This document shows positions 16,636 through 26,521 of a stretch of DNA of 43,575 nucleotides, in pieces. Every line of letters begins with the position of its first letter. Position 1 is the stretch's first letter. The stretch is from NCBI GenBank assembly GCA_963575715.1, contig CAUYTW010000022.1, positions 1 through 43,575 of the forward strand. Direction: 5' to 3'. This DNA is from Gammaproteobacteria bacterium (GTDB lineage: Bacteria > Pseudomonadota > Gammaproteobacteria > CAIRSR01). The notes under the pieces were generated by a model. That model saw nothing but the letters and a program-made list of their open reading frames with translations. It had not been told where the DNA came from and searched no databases. A program made the translations under genes and the position numbers.

Positions 16636-17490
16636 CTAACGATGGAATTTTTCCGCAGCTTCCAGGGTATTTTGGAGCAGGGTAGCCACAGTCATAGGCC
16701 CTACGCCACCTGGGACAGGAGTAATCCAGGCCGCCCGTTCGCGGGCGGTTTCAAATTCCACGTCACCTACCAGTCGGCCATTGGGCTGGCGATTGATGCC
16801 AATATCAATGACAACGGCACCAGGCCGGATCCAATCTCCTTTAATTAAACCAGGCTTGCCCACCGCAACCACTAAAATTTCGGCCTGTGCCACATGAGCG
16901 CGCAGATTTCGGGTCGCTATATGGCAGACCGTGACCGTAGCTTCGGCAAGCAGTAGCTCCAGCGCCATCGGACGTCCGACGATATTAGAAGCGCCAACCA
17001 TTACCGCTTCGCTGCCACACGGATCGATCCCGGTCGATTTTAACAAAGTAATTACCCCCCTCGGAGTGCAGGGACGCAGAATTGGCATACCAAGAGCGAG
17101 ACGGCCCACATTGTAAGGGTGAAAACCATCCACATCTTTGTCTGGATGGATGCGTTCAACGATTTGTTCTTGATTGATATGAGACGGTAATGGTTGCTGG
17201 ACCAAAATGCCGTCGACCATTGGGTCATTATTGAGTCGATCAATAAGAGCCAATAAATCTTCCGCTGGAACCTGGGTCGGGAGATCATAAAAAAAGGAAT
17301 TAATTCCAGTCTCCAGGCAGGCGTGACGCTTGTTGCGGACATAGATTTCGGATGCCGGATCCCTGCCAACCAAAAGTACGGCCAGCCCTGGTGCTCGCAG
17401 TCCCGCAGCCAAGCGCTCCTGAACGCGCGTGCGCAGGCTGTCTCGGAGTTGTCCGGCAATGGCCTTGCCATCGATGATTTGCGCGGTCAT
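16636..17490 (-). CDS. folD: Methylenetetrahydrofolate dehydrogenase / methenyltetrahydrofolate cyclohydrolase
   Basis: 284 residues, standard length. Key motifs are [14 protein letters not shown] with the catalytic Lys (YVxxK), [29 protein letters not shown], and the Rossmann NADP site [14 protein letters not shown]. The family usually has GRS where this protein has [18 protein letters not shown] closes the protein. It makes 10-formyl-THF from 5,10-methylene-THF in the cytoplasm. The start overlaps the argF stop by 4 nt, so it is coupled to arginine biosynthesis genes. Confidence 0.96.
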   Translation of the reverse strand: MTAQIIDGKAIAGQLRDSLRTRVQERLAAGLRAPGLAVLLVGRDPASEIYVRNKRHACLETGINSFFYDLPTQVPAEDLLALIDRLNNDPMVDGILVQQPLPSHINQEQIVERIHPDKDVDGFHPYNVGRLALGMPILRPCTPRGVITLLKSTGIDPCGSEAVMVGASNIVGRPMALELLLAEATVTVCHIATRNLRAHVAQAEILVVAVGKPGLIKGDWIRPGAVVIDIGINRQPNGRLVGDVEFETARERAAWITPVPGGVGPMTVATLLQNTLEAAEKFHR

Positions 17491-18389
17491 TGTAGTAACA
17501 ATTCTAAAAGTGCTTTCTGCGAATGGAGACGATTCTCTGCCTCATCCCAAACCACGCTCCAGGGACCGTCAATCACTTCCGATGCAACTTCTTCGCCACG
17601 GTGAGCGGGCAGACAGTGCATGAATAGCCCGTCCGAGGCGGCAATCGCCATGACATCCACGTCAACCTGATAATTGGCGAAGGCCATGTCGCGGGCTGCA
17701 CGCTCGTTCTCATGACCCATACTCGTCCAGACATCGGTTGCCACCAAGTGGGCACCACGCGCCGCAACCAGGGGATCATGTACCAGCATGGCATGACTGC
17801 CGGCTTCTGACAGCAACTCCGCTGGCGGCCCATAGCCTTGCGGGCAGGCAATGCGTAACTCAAAATCAAAAAGTCGCGCTGCGTGGATGTAGGTATTACA
17901 CATATTATTACCATCTCCAATCCAAGCAACGGTTTTGCCACGAATTGGACCTCGATGTTCCTGAAAAGTCTGGATATCGGCCAATAGCTGGCAGGGATGG
18001 AAACGGTCGGTAAGGGCGTTAATCACCGGCACCCGCGAATAGGCGGCGAAGGTCTCAAGGCGTTCATGGGTAGAGGTACGGATCATCACCGCATCCACCA
18101 TGCCCGATAAAACTTGAGCGGTGTCGGTGATGGGTTCGCCACGCCCGATCTGGGTGTCGTGGGGAGAGAGAAAAATCGCGTTTCCCCCGCATTGGACCAT
18201 GGCGGCTTCAAAGGAAACCCGGGTACGGGTCGATGCCTTCTCGAAGATCATGGCCAGCACCTTGCCCCGAAAAGGTTCGTGAAAAACGCCGGCCCGACGA
18301 AGGGCCTTAAGTTCCGTGGCGCGCGCGAGAAGACGCGCAGCTTCGGTGGAGGTAAGGTCAAGGAGAGTCAGGAAATGGCGCACAACCAT
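17487..18389 (-). CDS. argF: Ornithine carbamoyltransferase (anabolic)
   Basis: 300 residues. Carbamoyl-phosphate site [13 protein letters not shown], the [11 protein letters not shown] motif, ornithine-loop residues near 'ATDVWTSMG' and the active-site [11 protein letters not shown] are all present. It converts ornithine and carbamoyl phosphate to citrulline. It lies 15 nt downstream of argD and overlaps folD by 4 nt, giving an argD-argF-folD operon. The order argD then argF makes consecutive steps of arginine synthesis adjacent. Confidence 0.97.
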   Translation of the reverse strand: MVVRHFLTLLDLTSTEAARLLARATELKALRRAGVFHEPFRGKVLAMIFEKASTRTRVSFEAAMVQCGGNAIFLSPHDTQIGRGEPITDTAQVLSGMVDAVMIRTSTHERLETFAAYSRVPVINALTDRFHPCQLLADIQTFQEHRGPIRGKTVAWIGDGNNMCNTYIHAARLFDFELRIACPQGYGPPAELLSEAGSHAMLVHDPLVAARGAHLVATDVWTSMGHENERAARDMAFANYQVDVDVMAIAASDGLFMHCLPAHRGEEVASEVIDGPWSVVWDEAENRLHSQKALLELLLQ

Positions 18390-18404
18390 GTTTCGCGCTC
18401 GTGG

Positions 18405-19595
18405 TTAATCCAGGGATAGCAGGAAATCGCGCACCACTTGAGCGACCACCCGCACGATTTGATCCGCTTCGTCATTGGTCAAGATCAGCGGAGGCAACAG
18501 GCGTACCACAGTATCCTGGGTTACGTTGATGATCACGCCCGCCGCCAGGGCGCGGTTGACTAATTCCTTGCAGGGAGTGTTTAACTCGATGCCAATCATC
18601 AATCCTTTACCTCGTATGGCGACTACTCCCTGAACTCCAGCAAGGGCAGCGCGCAGCCCAACAAGCAAGTATTCTCCCAAGGTCGCAGCACGATCTACCA
18701 GATGTTCGTTTTCAATGGTTTCAAGTACGGCTGCCGCTGCGGCACAGGCGAGAGGGTTGCCGCCAAAGGTGCTGCCATGTATCCCAGGGCCAAACAATGT
18801 CGCCGCCTGACCGCGTGCCAAGCAAGCGCCCATCGGCACGCCATTGGCCAATCCTTTGGCAAGACACATCACATCGGGAATTATCCCTTCGTGCTGGTAG
18901 GCAAACCAGCGCCCCGTTCGCCCCAGCCCACACTGGATCTCGTCCAGCATCATTAGCCATCCCTGTTGGTCGCATAACTCACGGATTTGGCGTAAATAGC
19001 CGGCGTCAGGAATATTGATTCCCCCCTCACCCTGGACAGGCTCGACCAACACCGCCACCACGTCAGCGGCTGATTCATGCTGATGAACGATTCGGACTAA
19101 GGCTTGGATATCATTATAGGGTGCCCGAATAAAGCCTTGGACGAGCGGCGCGAAACCGGCATGGACCTTATGATTGCCGGTCGCCGAAAGGGTCGCCAAA
19201 GTCCGCCCATGAAAACTATTTTCCATCACTACCACCATTGGCACCTCGATATCACGTAGCCGCCCCTGGAGACGAGCGAGTTTGAGCGCGGCTTCCACGG
19301 CCTCTGCACCAGAATTGCAGAAAAATACCCGATCCATTTCGGCAATACGGCATAGATGATAAGAAAGACGCTCCTGAAGCGGAATGCGGAATAAGTTGGA
19401 GGTATGCAGAAGACGTTGGGCTTGATCCCTGATGGCCAGCGTCACGGCGGGGTGTGCGTGGCCCAGGGCGCAAACCGCGATTCCTCCCAGCGCATCCAGG
19501 TATTGTTTGCCGTCTTCATCCCACAGCCACGCGCCTTCTCCATGAGTAAAAGCGATGGGAAGCTGTGTGTAAGTATTCATTAAATGATTGAACAT
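18405..19595 (-). CDS. argD: Acetylornithine aminotransferase
   Basis: 396 residues, class III PLP aminotransferase. Motifs are GIAVCALGHAHP, FFCNSGAEAVEAALKLAR, the FHGRTLATLSATG loop, the MLDEIQCGLGRTGRWFAYQ Asp motif and CLAKGLANGVPMGA with the PLP lysine. GSTFGGNPLACAAA is conserved in ArgD. It converts N-acetylglutamate semialdehyde to N-acetylornithine. GAGAG lies 7 nt before the chosen ATG. It is the first gene of the operon; its promoter must lie in 19596-19915, divergent from pilV. Confidence 0.96.
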   Translation of the reverse strand: MFNHLMNTYTQLPIAFTHGEGAWLWDEDGKQYLDALGGIAVCALGHAHPAVTLAIRDQAQRLLHTSNLFRIPLQERLSYHLCRIAEMDRVFFCNSGAEAVEAALKLARLQGRLRDIEVPMVVVMENSFHGRTLATLSATGNHKVHAGFAPLVQGFIRAPYNDIQALVRIVHQHESAADVVAVLVEPVQGEGGINIPDAGYLRQIRELCDQQGWLMMLDEIQCGLGRTGRWFAYQHEGIIPDVMCLAKGLANGVPMGACLARGQAATLFGPGIHGSTFGGNPLACAAAAAVLETIENEHLVDRAATLGEYLLVGLRAALAGVQGVVAIRGKGLMIGIELNTPCKELVNRALAAGVIINVTQDTVVRLLPPLILTNDEADQIVRVVAQVVRDFLLSLD

Positions 19596-19695
19596 TCATT
19601 TCTCTCTAAAATATTATTCTCACCAGGAAGATGAAAGCCATGGTTGCGCAGGCCATGGACTCCAATCTAACCATTAGTGTAAAGCATTGATATAG

Positions 19696-19737
19696 GTCAA
19701 TCACACCCTCAGCCTTTCGGGAGTTAGAGTTTGTCAG
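19696..19737 (+). repeat. Left-end-like IS200/IS605 palindrome in the argD/pilV divergent region
   Basis: GTCAATCACACCCTC, a short CCTTTCGGG core, and GTTTGTCAG match the left-end-like palindromes at 1934-1971 and 29471-29512 (shared core GTCAATCAC on the same side). No right-end partner is seen nearby. The rest of the 320-bp gap (19596-19915) shows no coding frame; it should hold promoters for both flanking operons. Confidence 0.4.
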
Positions 19738-19915
19738 ATGACTTGTAAGGATAACTGTTTGATTAACATTAGTGAAGGTTGTAACCTTTTGTAAGAATTA
19801 TTTTCAGGATAATTTTATTCCACTACGCTGGCTTGGTTATGACATCCGTGATACTTCTCAAGTCCTATACACTGTTGCTGTTTGTTAAACATCCGAAAAC
19901 GGTTGGTTGATCAGG

Positions 19916-20389
19916 ATGAAAAAACAATTTGGTTTTACCCTGTTGGAAGTGTTAATTGCAATGTTTGTATTGGCAATCGGATTATTAGGATTGGCATCCT
20001 TACAGGTTACCGCGTTGCAATCTAATTTGAATGCCTTATTTTTGTCCCGTGCAACTCATTTAACATACTCCATTATCGAAGCAATGCGTGCTAATCGGCA
20101 AGGTGCTCTGAATAGCGAATATAATGGTGCAATGCCAGACGACGCGCCAAATTGCCTGTATAATGTTGAAATGACGAAAACACCTATCGCTCAAAATGAG
20201 ATCGATGCCTGGCGCAATATGCTCGCCTGTACTTTACCTGAAGGCACGGGTAGCATTGTGAGTGATGGAAGCACCATTACTGTGACCGTGCAGTGGAACG
20301 ACAGCCGTGGAAAAAAAACACCTTCATCAACGGATACCGCAATATCTTCAGAAACTAAACGACAATTGGTAACAATAACTGCGCTATGA
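19916..20389 (+). CDS. pilV: Type IV pilus minor pilin PilV
   Basis: 157 residues from the ATG at 19916 (a TTG three codons upstream is less likely). The class III signal KKQFG|FTLLEVLIAMFVLAIGLLGLASLQ is complete, with Glu5 for pilin assembly and prepilin peptidase cleavage after Gly. The C-terminal part resembles PilV (SRATHLTYSIIEAMRANR). It would sit in the tip-initiation complex with PilW. The stop overlaps the pilW start by 4 nt (ATGA). Confidence 0.9.
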   Translation: MKKQFGFTLLEVLIAMFVLAIGLLGLASLQVTALQSNLNALFLSRATHLTYSIIEAMRANRQGALNSEYNGAMPDDAPNCLYNVEMTKTPIAQNEIDAWRNMLACTLPEGTGSIVSDGSTITVTVQWNDSRGKKTPSSTDTAISSETKRQLVTITAL

Positions 20390-21573
20390 TTCAATATCAA
20401 AAAGGAATCTCACTGACCGAACTGATGGTAGCTTTGGCATTAGGTCTAACACTATCCCTGGCTACTATGATGCTTTTTGTAAACAATAATCAGACCTATC
20501 GTTTTCATGCTGCGCTTTCCCGCATTCAGGAAAATGGACGGTTCGCATTGGAAATATTAACGAATAATATTAGAATGGCAGGTGCCATGGGATGTTCCTC
20601 AGCCACGACCATGGTTAATGTATTAAACAATTGCGGAAAATGGGATCAGAGTGACTGGTGGAAAAATCTTGGTCCAGGATCATTACTTGGATATGATGGT
20701 AGCCAAGATTTTTCTGAATTTAGTTTTAGCAGTGGCAATCGAACCAAAGAGACCGATGCAATAATTTCCCTAGGTAGTGGTGGTGGCTATTTCATAACCG
20801 CATCTTCCCCAACATCTAGCCCTCCCACGTTTACATTGAATCAATCGTCACAATCCAATGGTGAATCGCTCAAGTCCGGGAGCTTGGTTATTGTGTGTAA
20901 TACGCAAAACGCTACGCTGTTTCAAATAACCGCAGTGAATCATTCATCACCATTCACTATCTTACATGCGGCGAGTGCTAATCATTGCTCGGCGAGTGCT
21001 TCCGGCGTTAGTCCTGGAAATTGTACGCAAAATTTATTTCCCGGCAGCGGTCTGACACCTACGGCCTGCATCACGGCACCAGCCACCGCGCCACCCGCTC
21101 CTAGCGTTACCGGAGGGGTACCGGATTCTTATATCCCCGGTCAATCAATATTGGTGGATTATGTACCAACGGCGTTTTATATAAAAAAGAGTGCATCGGG
21201 AGCTACACAATCGTTGTATCAAAAACGTCTCCAGGTTACCAATACAGGTAAAGCCAGTATGATTACTGAAGAATTGGTTGAAGGTGTGGAAAATATGCAA
21301 ATTTTTTATGGAGAAGATAGCAACGGAGACAGGATTATCGATCAATACGTCGACGCAAGCGCTTCGCCAGATTGGAAAAATGTATTAAGTATACGCATTT
21401 TTCTTTTGATTACCAGTCAGGATGAAAATAATCTCGTTGAACAGCCACAAATTTATTTTTTTCCGAATGATACTGGCGATAGCAATATAATTGCGAGAAT
21501 GGTCACCGCCAAGGATAGACGACTATATCAAACTTTTTCGACTACTATTGCTCTTCGTAATCGATTACCTTAA
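20386..21573 (+). CDS. pilW: Type IV pilus assembly protein PilW
   Basis: 395 residues. Prepilin signal YQKG|ISLTELMVALALGLTLSLATMMLFV with Glu5, then the PilW hallmark ALSRIQENGRFALEILTNNIRMAG(A)MGC. The large C-terminal domain has paired cysteines. The length suits PilW. Translation is coupled to pilV by the 4-nt overlap. In most gammaproteobacteria pilX and pilY1 follow, but here the next gene is a PilE-type pilin 29 bp later. Confidence 0.9.
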   Translation: MIQYQKGISLTELMVALALGLTLSLATMMLFVNNNQTYRFHAALSRIQENGRFALEILTNNIRMAGAMGCSSATTMVNVLNNCGKWDQSDWWKNLGPGSLLGYDGSQDFSEFSFSSGNRTKETDAIISLGSGGGYFITASSPTSSPPTFTLNQSSQSNGESLKSGSLVIVCNTQNATLFQITAVNHSSPFTILHAASANHCSASASGVSPGNCTQNLFPGSGLTPTACITAPATAPPAPSVTGGVPDSYIPGQSILVDYVPTAFYIKKSASGATQSLYQKRLQVTNTGKASMITEELVEGVENMQIFYGEDSNGDRIIDQYVDASASPDWKNVLSIRIFLLITSQDENNLVEQPQIYFFPNDTGDSNIIARMVTAKDRRLYQTFSTTIALRNRLP

Positions 21574-21602
21574 TGTTATAAAGAAATACCGAGCACACGC
21601 CC

Positions 21603-22058
21603 ATGAAAAATCGTGGATTCACCTTGATTGAATTATTAATTACCGTCACGGTTGTTGGAGTTTTAATCATGATTGCTTATCCTTCATACCAAAAAAATAT
21701 TTTAAAATCACGACGCACGGATGCAAAAAGTGTATTGTTGCAGGCAGCACACTGGATGGAACGATTTTTTACGGTAAACAACCGTTATGATCAAAACTTA
21801 AAAGGGATCTTAGTGACGGATGAAACTCAATTTAAAAAATCTGGATTGACGCAATCACCTATTGATGGACAAATAAAATATTATAATATTACCTTATCTG
21901 CTTCAGATTTAACTAGGAATAGTTTTATTTTGCACGCTATACCAATTGATATAACAAGCCAGAGCAAGGATCCATGCAAAACTTTAACCTTAAATCAGGC
22001 GGGAGTAAAAGGAGTTATAGGCGGAGCGACCATGAATGCGGAAGAATGTTGGCGTTGA
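21603..22058 (+). CDS. pilE: PilE-type minor pilin
   Basis: 151 residues. Prepilin cleavage site KNRG|FTLIELLITVTVVGVLIMIAYPSYQ, then KSRRTDAKSVLLQAAHWMERFFTVNNRYD, the motif of the PilE/ComP group that closes pilV-pilW-pilX-pilY1-pilE clusters. The C-terminal cysteine pair (PCKTL...EECW) would form the D-region disulfide. The next gene begins 3 nt after the stop. Confidence 0.88.
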   Translation: MKNRGFTLIELLITVTVVGVLIMIAYPSYQKNILKSRRTDAKSVLLQAAHWMERFFTVNNRYDQNLKGILVTDETQFKKSGLTQSPIDGQIKYYNITLSASDLTRNSFILHAIPIDITSQSKDPCKTLTLNQAGVKGVIGGATMNAEECWR

Positions 22059-22061
22059 CGT

Positions 22062-22604
22062 ATGACACGTTATCTATCAATACAAAAAAAAATTGGTTTT
22101 ACCTCTCTTGAAATGATGGTGACAGTCTCAGTATTGGCAATTCTGTTAGCAATTGGTGTGCCTTCATTTCAATCAATTATCCGTAATGCACGAATTGTCA
22201 CGCATACCAATGATTTTTTAATTTCACTTGTTTTTGCGCGTAACGAAGCGATTAAAAGAGGTCGGCGTGTTGTGGCATGCAAAAGTAAAAATAATATTTG
22301 TCAGACTGATTCGTCTGGTTGGGAACAGGGCTGGATAATATTCGTCGATTTTGATAATAATTCTGTTTTAGACACGAATGATATTTTATTACGTGCTCAT
22401 GGTCCGTTAACTGGTGGTGATACCCTTACCGGCAATTTGAATGTCAAAAATTATATAGCTTATTCTTCTGATGGAGGAACTAGACTGGATACTGGCGCTT
22501 TTCAGGCGGGGACGCTTGTTTTCAATTTATGTTCAAGTGGCAAACGAAATGCCATTGTAATTAGCAATACAGGGCGGGCGCGTATTATGAAAGAATCGTG
22601 TTAA
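22062..22604 (+). CDS. fimT: FimT/GspH-family minor pseudopilin
   Basis: 180 residues. The leader MTRYLSIQKKIG precedes FTSLEMMVTVSVLAILLAIGVPSF, with Glu5 kept. VTHTNDFLISLVFARNEAIKRGRRVVAC is the GspH/FimT signature, as is GWEQGWIIFVDFDNNSVLD. C-terminal cysteines (LCSSG, ESC) are typical. FimT usually leads these clusters; here it is last. It could bind DNA or prime pilus assembly, which is inference from the family. Confidence 0.86.
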   Translation: MTRYLSIQKKIGFTSLEMMVTVSVLAILLAIGVPSFQSIIRNARIVTHTNDFLISLVFARNEAIKRGRRVVACKSKNNICQTDSSGWEQGWIIFVDFDNNSVLDTNDILLRAHGPLTGGDTLTGNLNVKNYIAYSSDGGTRLDTGAFQAGTLVFNLCSSGKRNAIVISNTGRARIMKESC

Positions 22605-22671
22605 TTAATTATTTTAAATACGGATTTATGTTCACGGGATTATATTTTCAATCAATATTCATATTAGGCTT

Positions 22672-24120
22672 ATGTCGATGTTGCAAATTCATAATAGTTT
22701 AACTAATCATAAAGAATCCTTCACGTCTATCACGCCAGGAGAAGTGCGTTTATATGTATGTGGAATGACAGTATACGATTATTGTCATATCGGCCATGCG
22801 CGGGTGATGGTGGTTTTCGATGTAGTGGTTCGTTATTTACGTAATCGTGGTTTCGCCGTTACTTACGTGCGTAATATTACTGATATTGATGACAAAATTA
22901 TTCACCGTGCTGCTGAAAATAGCGAAGATATTTCTACGCTCACTGCGCGTTTTATCACTGCTATGCGCCAGGACGCACAAAGTCTCGGAGTACTGCCTCC
23001 CGATCAGGAGCCACGCGCTACCGATTCAATCCCGCTTATGTTGGCAATGATTGGACGGTTGCTTGCTTCTAGACATGCCTATCAAGCGAGTAATGGTGAT
23101 ATTTATTATGATGTGAGTTGTTTTCCAAATTACGGACAACTTTCTGGTAAGCACCCTGAAGAGCTACGTGCTGGGGCAAGGGTCGAAGTAACGGAGGCTA
23201 AAGACGACCCTCTAGATTTTGTGTTATGGAAAGCTGCCAAGCCCAGTGAACCTGCCTGGGACGCGCCCTGGGGCGCAGGGCGTCCTGGCTGGCATATCGA
23301 ATGTTCAGCGATGTCTACAGCTGCTCTGGGTAATCATTTTGACATTCATGGTGGTGGCGCTGATCTTCAATTTCCACATCATGAAAATGAAATTGCTCAA
23401 AGCGAGTCAGCCACGGGCGAGCCTTTCGTCAATTACTGGATGCACAATGGTTTCGTCCGCGTAGATAATGAAAAAATGTCCAAGTCTCTCGGTAATTTTT
23501 TTACTGTGCGTGAAGTTTTAATTCATTATTCACCCGAGGTATTGCGTTTTTTTATCATTTTTTCCCATTATCGTAGCCCGCTTAATTATAGTGATCAAAA
23601 CTTGGATTTAGCGCGGACTGCCTTAACACGACTTTACACGGCATTGCGTGGATTAAACCGAATGGATAATTTTGTGGAAAGTAATTTCACAGCGCGCTTT
23701 CATGCCAGTATGGAAGATGATTTCAATACTCCTCAAGCACTCGCAGTATGTTTTGATCTGGCACGGGAAATTAATCGTATCCGAAATGAAGATAAGAGCC
23801 AAGCCAGTTGTTTAGCTACAGAGTTACGTTACCTAGGAGGCATCCTAGGATTGCTTCAGGATGATCCTGATGTTTTTTTACATGGAGGTATGATTAGCGG
23901 CGTTAATGACGAATTCAAATTAAATTTGAATACCGACAAAGATCAATTTACTTCTGGATCACTTGACTCCACCGCTATTGATGCCGCGATTCTCGCTCGG
24001 CAAACAGCGCGTAAGGCCAAAAATTTTGCAATTTCCGACCGAATTCGTGATGAGCTTAAACAGCAAGGTATACTTTTAGAGGATCGGCACGATGGAGTGA
24101 CTACTTGGTCACGACGGTAA
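22672..24120 (+). CDS. cysS: Cysteinyl-tRNA synthetase
   Basis: 482 residues, class I synthetase. Zinc-binding Cys in [19 protein letters not shown], which also holds the HIGH motif, and [10 protein letters not shown] and [12 protein letters not shown]. The KMSKSLGNF loop is present. The DALR-like C-terminal domain ends [24 protein letters not shown]. Length is normal. Start is the ATG at 22672 with AGG 4 nt upstream; the ATG at 22678 (MLQIHNSLT) is equally plausible by family alignment. An IS element sits 4 bp past the stop. Confidence 0.97.
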   Translation: MSMLQIHNSLTNHKESFTSITPGEVRLYVCGMTVYDYCHIGHARVMVVFDVVVRYLRNRGFAVTYVRNITDIDDKIIHRAAENSEDISTLTARFITAMRQDAQSLGVLPPDQEPRATDSIPLMLAMIGRLLASRHAYQASNGDIYYDVSCFPNYGQLSGKHPEELRAGARVEVTEAKDDPLDFVLWKAAKPSEPAWDAPWGAGRPGWHIECSAMSTAALGNHFDIHGGGADLQFPHHENEIAQSESATGEPFVNYWMHNGFVRVDNEKMSKSLGNFFTVREVLIHYSPEVLRFFIIFSHYRSPLNYSDQNLDLARTALTRLYTALRGLNRMDNFVESNFTARFHASMEDDFNTPQALAVCFDLAREINRIRNEDKSQASCLATELRYLGGILGLLQDDPDVFLHGGMISGVNDEFKLNLNTDKDQFTSGSLDSTAIDAAILARQTARKAKNFAISDRIRDELKQQGILLEDRHDGVTTWSRR

Positions 24121-24124
24121 ATTA

Positions 24125-24925
24125 GGGCCTGTTAACACTAAAATAGGAATAAAAACATGATATTAACCGCGATAATTTTTGAAAAAATTGAAAAGCTATT
24201 ACCACGTCAACGTGGTAATGTGACATATTCCAATTTTTCTGTACTAACCGCGATACTATATGTTTTAGAAAACGGTTGTAAATGGAGAGGTCTCCCAAGA
24301 GAATTTGGGAATTGGCACACGATTTACACGCGCGCCAATCGATGGGCAAAAAGAGGTGTCCTGGATCGCGTCCTTTCTGTATTGAAGGAGGAATTAATTA
24401 AGGAAGTTGAGCATGTATCGTTAGATAGTACAATTATTAAAGTACATCCCGATGGTACCGGTGCGTTAAAAAGTAGTGGTCCACAATCGATCGGTAAAAC
24501 ATGCGGTGGATGGACCACAAAAATTCATATGATTGCGGTCGATGATAAAAAATCACTTGATTTTTCATTATCTTGTGGACAAGCGCACGATGCGCCCGAG
24601 GGAAGAAAACTCCTCGAACAATTAAACACAGAAAAGCTGGAAGGAATTTCAGTAATCATGGATAGAGCCTATGAGGACGATAAAACAAGGAAGTTAGTAT
24701 CTGATCTTGGAATGGAACCTGTAGTTCCTCCAAAAAAGAACAGAAAGATAAAATGGAAATACAACAAAAAAACGTATAAAAAAAGAAATGAAGTTGAACG
24801 ATTATTCAGGAGATTAAAAAGATTCAGAAGGATTTTTACAAGATTCGATAAATTAGATGTCATGTTTAATTTCTTTATCACTTTTGGCCTAATTTTAGAT
24901 ATGTTCAGTTAGTGTTAACAGGCCC
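24125..24925 (+). mobile_element. IS5-family insertion sequence (IS427-like group), complete
   Basis: About 801 bp. Near-perfect inverted ends (GGGCCTGTTAACACTAA at the left, TTAGTGTTAACAGGCCC at the right) are flanked by TA on each side (24123-24124, 24926-24927), a 2-bp target duplication. One intact transposase gene fills the element. It landed between the cysS stop and aroA without breaking either gene but separates them by about 840 bp. The group is assigned from size, TA target and transposase type. Confidence 0.9.
24157..24912 (+). CDS. IS5-family DDE transposase
   Basis: 251 residues in one frame, whereas IS427-group transposases are often split in two frames. N-terminal DUF4096-like domain (ILYVLENGCKWRGLPREFGNWHTIYTRANRW). 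DDE residues are visible as LDSTIIKVHPDG, VIMDRAYEDDKTR and RNEVERLFRRLKRFRRIFTRFDK. No frameshift or stop interrupts it, so it may be active. The A+T-rich, Lys-rich tail (KNRKIKWKYNKKTYKKRNE) contrasts with host genes and fits recent arrival. Confidence 0.95.
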   Translation: MILTAIIFEKIEKLLPRQRGNVTYSNFSVLTAILYVLENGCKWRGLPREFGNWHTIYTRANRWAKRGVLDRVLSVLKEELIKEVEHVSLDSTIIKVHPDGTGALKSSGPQSIGKTCGGWTTKIHMIAVDDKKSLDFSLSCGQAHDAPEGRKLLEQLNTEKLEGISVIMDRAYEDDKTRKLVSDLGMEPVVPPKKNRKIKWKYNKKTYKKRNEVERLFRRLKRFRRIFTRFDKLDVMFNFFITFGLILDMFS

Positions 24926-24961
24926 TAATCAATTAACCAATAATGTAAAATAGTTAATAAC

Positions 24962-26275
24962 ATGACAATCGTATTCGATGTAATCGGTGGTAAACCTTTT
25001 GAAGGACGGTTACGGGTTCCAGGAGATAAGTCTATTTCCCATCGTTCGATTATGCTGGGTGCCTTGGCTAATGGAGTCACTGAGGTATATGGATTTCTAG
25101 AGGGTGAGGACAGTCTAGCAACATTACGTGCCTTCCGGGCAATGGGGGTTGCCATTGATGGGCCAAATCAAGGCCGACTAATCATTCAGGGCGTCGGTTT
25201 GTATGGCTTGCAACCGTCATCGGAACCTTTAGATTTAGGGAATGCTGGGACCGCGATGCGATTAATGACAGGATTATTGGCAGGACAATTCTTTGATTCG
25301 GTGTTGGTAGGTGATGATTCACTGTCACGACGTCCAATGCATCGTGTAATTGAACCATTGAATCGTATGGGTGCGCTGATCGAATCCACTTTCGCGGGTA
25401 CAGCACCTTTACGAATTCATGGCGGACGACATCTACGTGGTATTAATTACCTCTTACCAATGGCCAGCGCTCAAGTGAAATCAGCACTGTTGCTCGCCGG
25501 CTTATATGCGGCGGGACGTACCACGATTACTGAGCTCGCTATTAGTCGAGACCACACTGAGCGGATGCTGTCCCGCTTCGGTTATCCAGTGGAACGTCAA
25601 AAATTTCAAGTGAGTCTCGATGGCGGTGGGCTGTTGCGTGCTACTAGTATTAATATTCCTGCCGATCTTTCGTCAGCTGCTTTTTTTCTGGTGGGAGCGA
25701 CGATTACCCCTGGGTCGGATTTAATATTGGAACACGTTGGCATCAATTCTACTCGATCGGGAATTTTGAATATTCTCAACGCCATGGGTGCTAATATCCA
25801 GATCATGAACGAACAAGTAATAGGCGGTGAAACAGTGGCTAATTTACGAGTTCGTTACGCACCATTGCATGGCATTACTATTCCCGAACAATGGGTGCCG
25901 CTTGCTATAGATGAATTTCCGATTTTATTTATCGCCGCTGCTTGTTCAGAAGGCGTGACTGTACTTACCAATGCCGCCGAATTACGTGTCAAGGAAAGTG
26001 ATCGAATTCAATCCATGGCTCATGGGCTATGCACTCTTGGAATCGACGCGATGCCAACTCGAGAAGGAATGATAATTCGTGGTGGACAATTCCATGGTGG
26101 AGAAATCGATAGTTACGGTGATCACCGCATTGCTATGGCTTTTACTATGGCCGCGCTCCGTTCTCAAGGATCGATTCGCATCCGTGACTGCGCTAATATC
26201 GATACTTCTTTTCCAAATTTTGTTGGATTAGCTCGTGCTTCCGGGATGGATATTGCTGTTACTCAATTTAATTAA
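24962..26275 (+). CDS. aroA: 3-phosphoshikimate 1-carboxyvinyltransferase (EPSP synthase)
   Basis: 437 residues. Motifs are LRVPGDKSISHRSIMLGALANG (shikimate-phosphate and PEP binding), DLGNAGTAMRLMTGLLAGQ, GDDSLSRRPMHRVIEPL, QVKSALLLAGLYA, and the C-terminal ELRVKESDRIQSMAHGL and GDHRIAMAFTMAAL. It joins PEP to shikimate-3-phosphate for aromatic amino acid synthesis. LDLGNAGTAMR, rather than the LGNAGTAMRPL of the E. coli type, points to class II. Its promoter may now be partly supplied by the IS lying 37 bp upstream. Confidence 0.96.
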   Translation: MTIVFDVIGGKPFEGRLRVPGDKSISHRSIMLGALANGVTEVYGFLEGEDSLATLRAFRAMGVAIDGPNQGRLIIQGVGLYGLQPSSEPLDLGNAGTAMRLMTGLLAGQFFDSVLVGDDSLSRRPMHRVIEPLNRMGALIESTFAGTAPLRIHGGRHLRGINYLLPMASAQVKSALLLAGLYAAGRTTITELAISRDHTERMLSRFGYPVERQKFQVSLDGGGLLRATSINIPADLSSAAFFLVGATITPGSDLILEHVGINSTRSGILNILNAMGANIQIMNEQVIGGETVANLRVRYAPLHGITIPEQWVPLAIDEFPILFIAAACSEGVTVLTNAAELRVKESDRIQSMAHGLCTLGIDAMPTREGMIIRGGQFHGGEIDSYGDHRIAMAFTMAALRSQGSIRIRDCANIDTSFPNFVGLARASGMDIAVTQFN

Positions 26276-26476
26276 TTGAAACGATTATAATTTAAGATAT
26301 TCAACGCGAGCCAAAGCAGGTAAGCGACTACGATGATTTAAGCGATTGCAAAACGCAGAAAAGCAAAGTAGTTGGCAATAGATGTTAGTTGTCTACTTTG
26401 TATTTGTGGTTTCGATTTATGAGAATATCCGAGATGACGACCGACTCAGCATTAGTGGCGAATTCAAATATAAAAC

Positions 26477-26498
26477 TCTCGACCCCGAAGGGTCGAGA
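26477..26498. terminator. Terminator-like hairpin downstream of the oxidase genes
   Basis: TCTCGACCC-cgaa-GGGTCGAGA is a perfect 9-bp stem closed by a tetraloop, 24 bp beyond the subunit IV stop. It can serve the minus-strand oxidase genes and the plus-strand aroA. A second palindrome, CAAAGTAG...CTACTTTG (26364-26400), lies closer to aroA. Confidence 0.6.
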
Positions 26499-26521
26499 AT
26501 GAATGAAATGAGAAATCTGAT

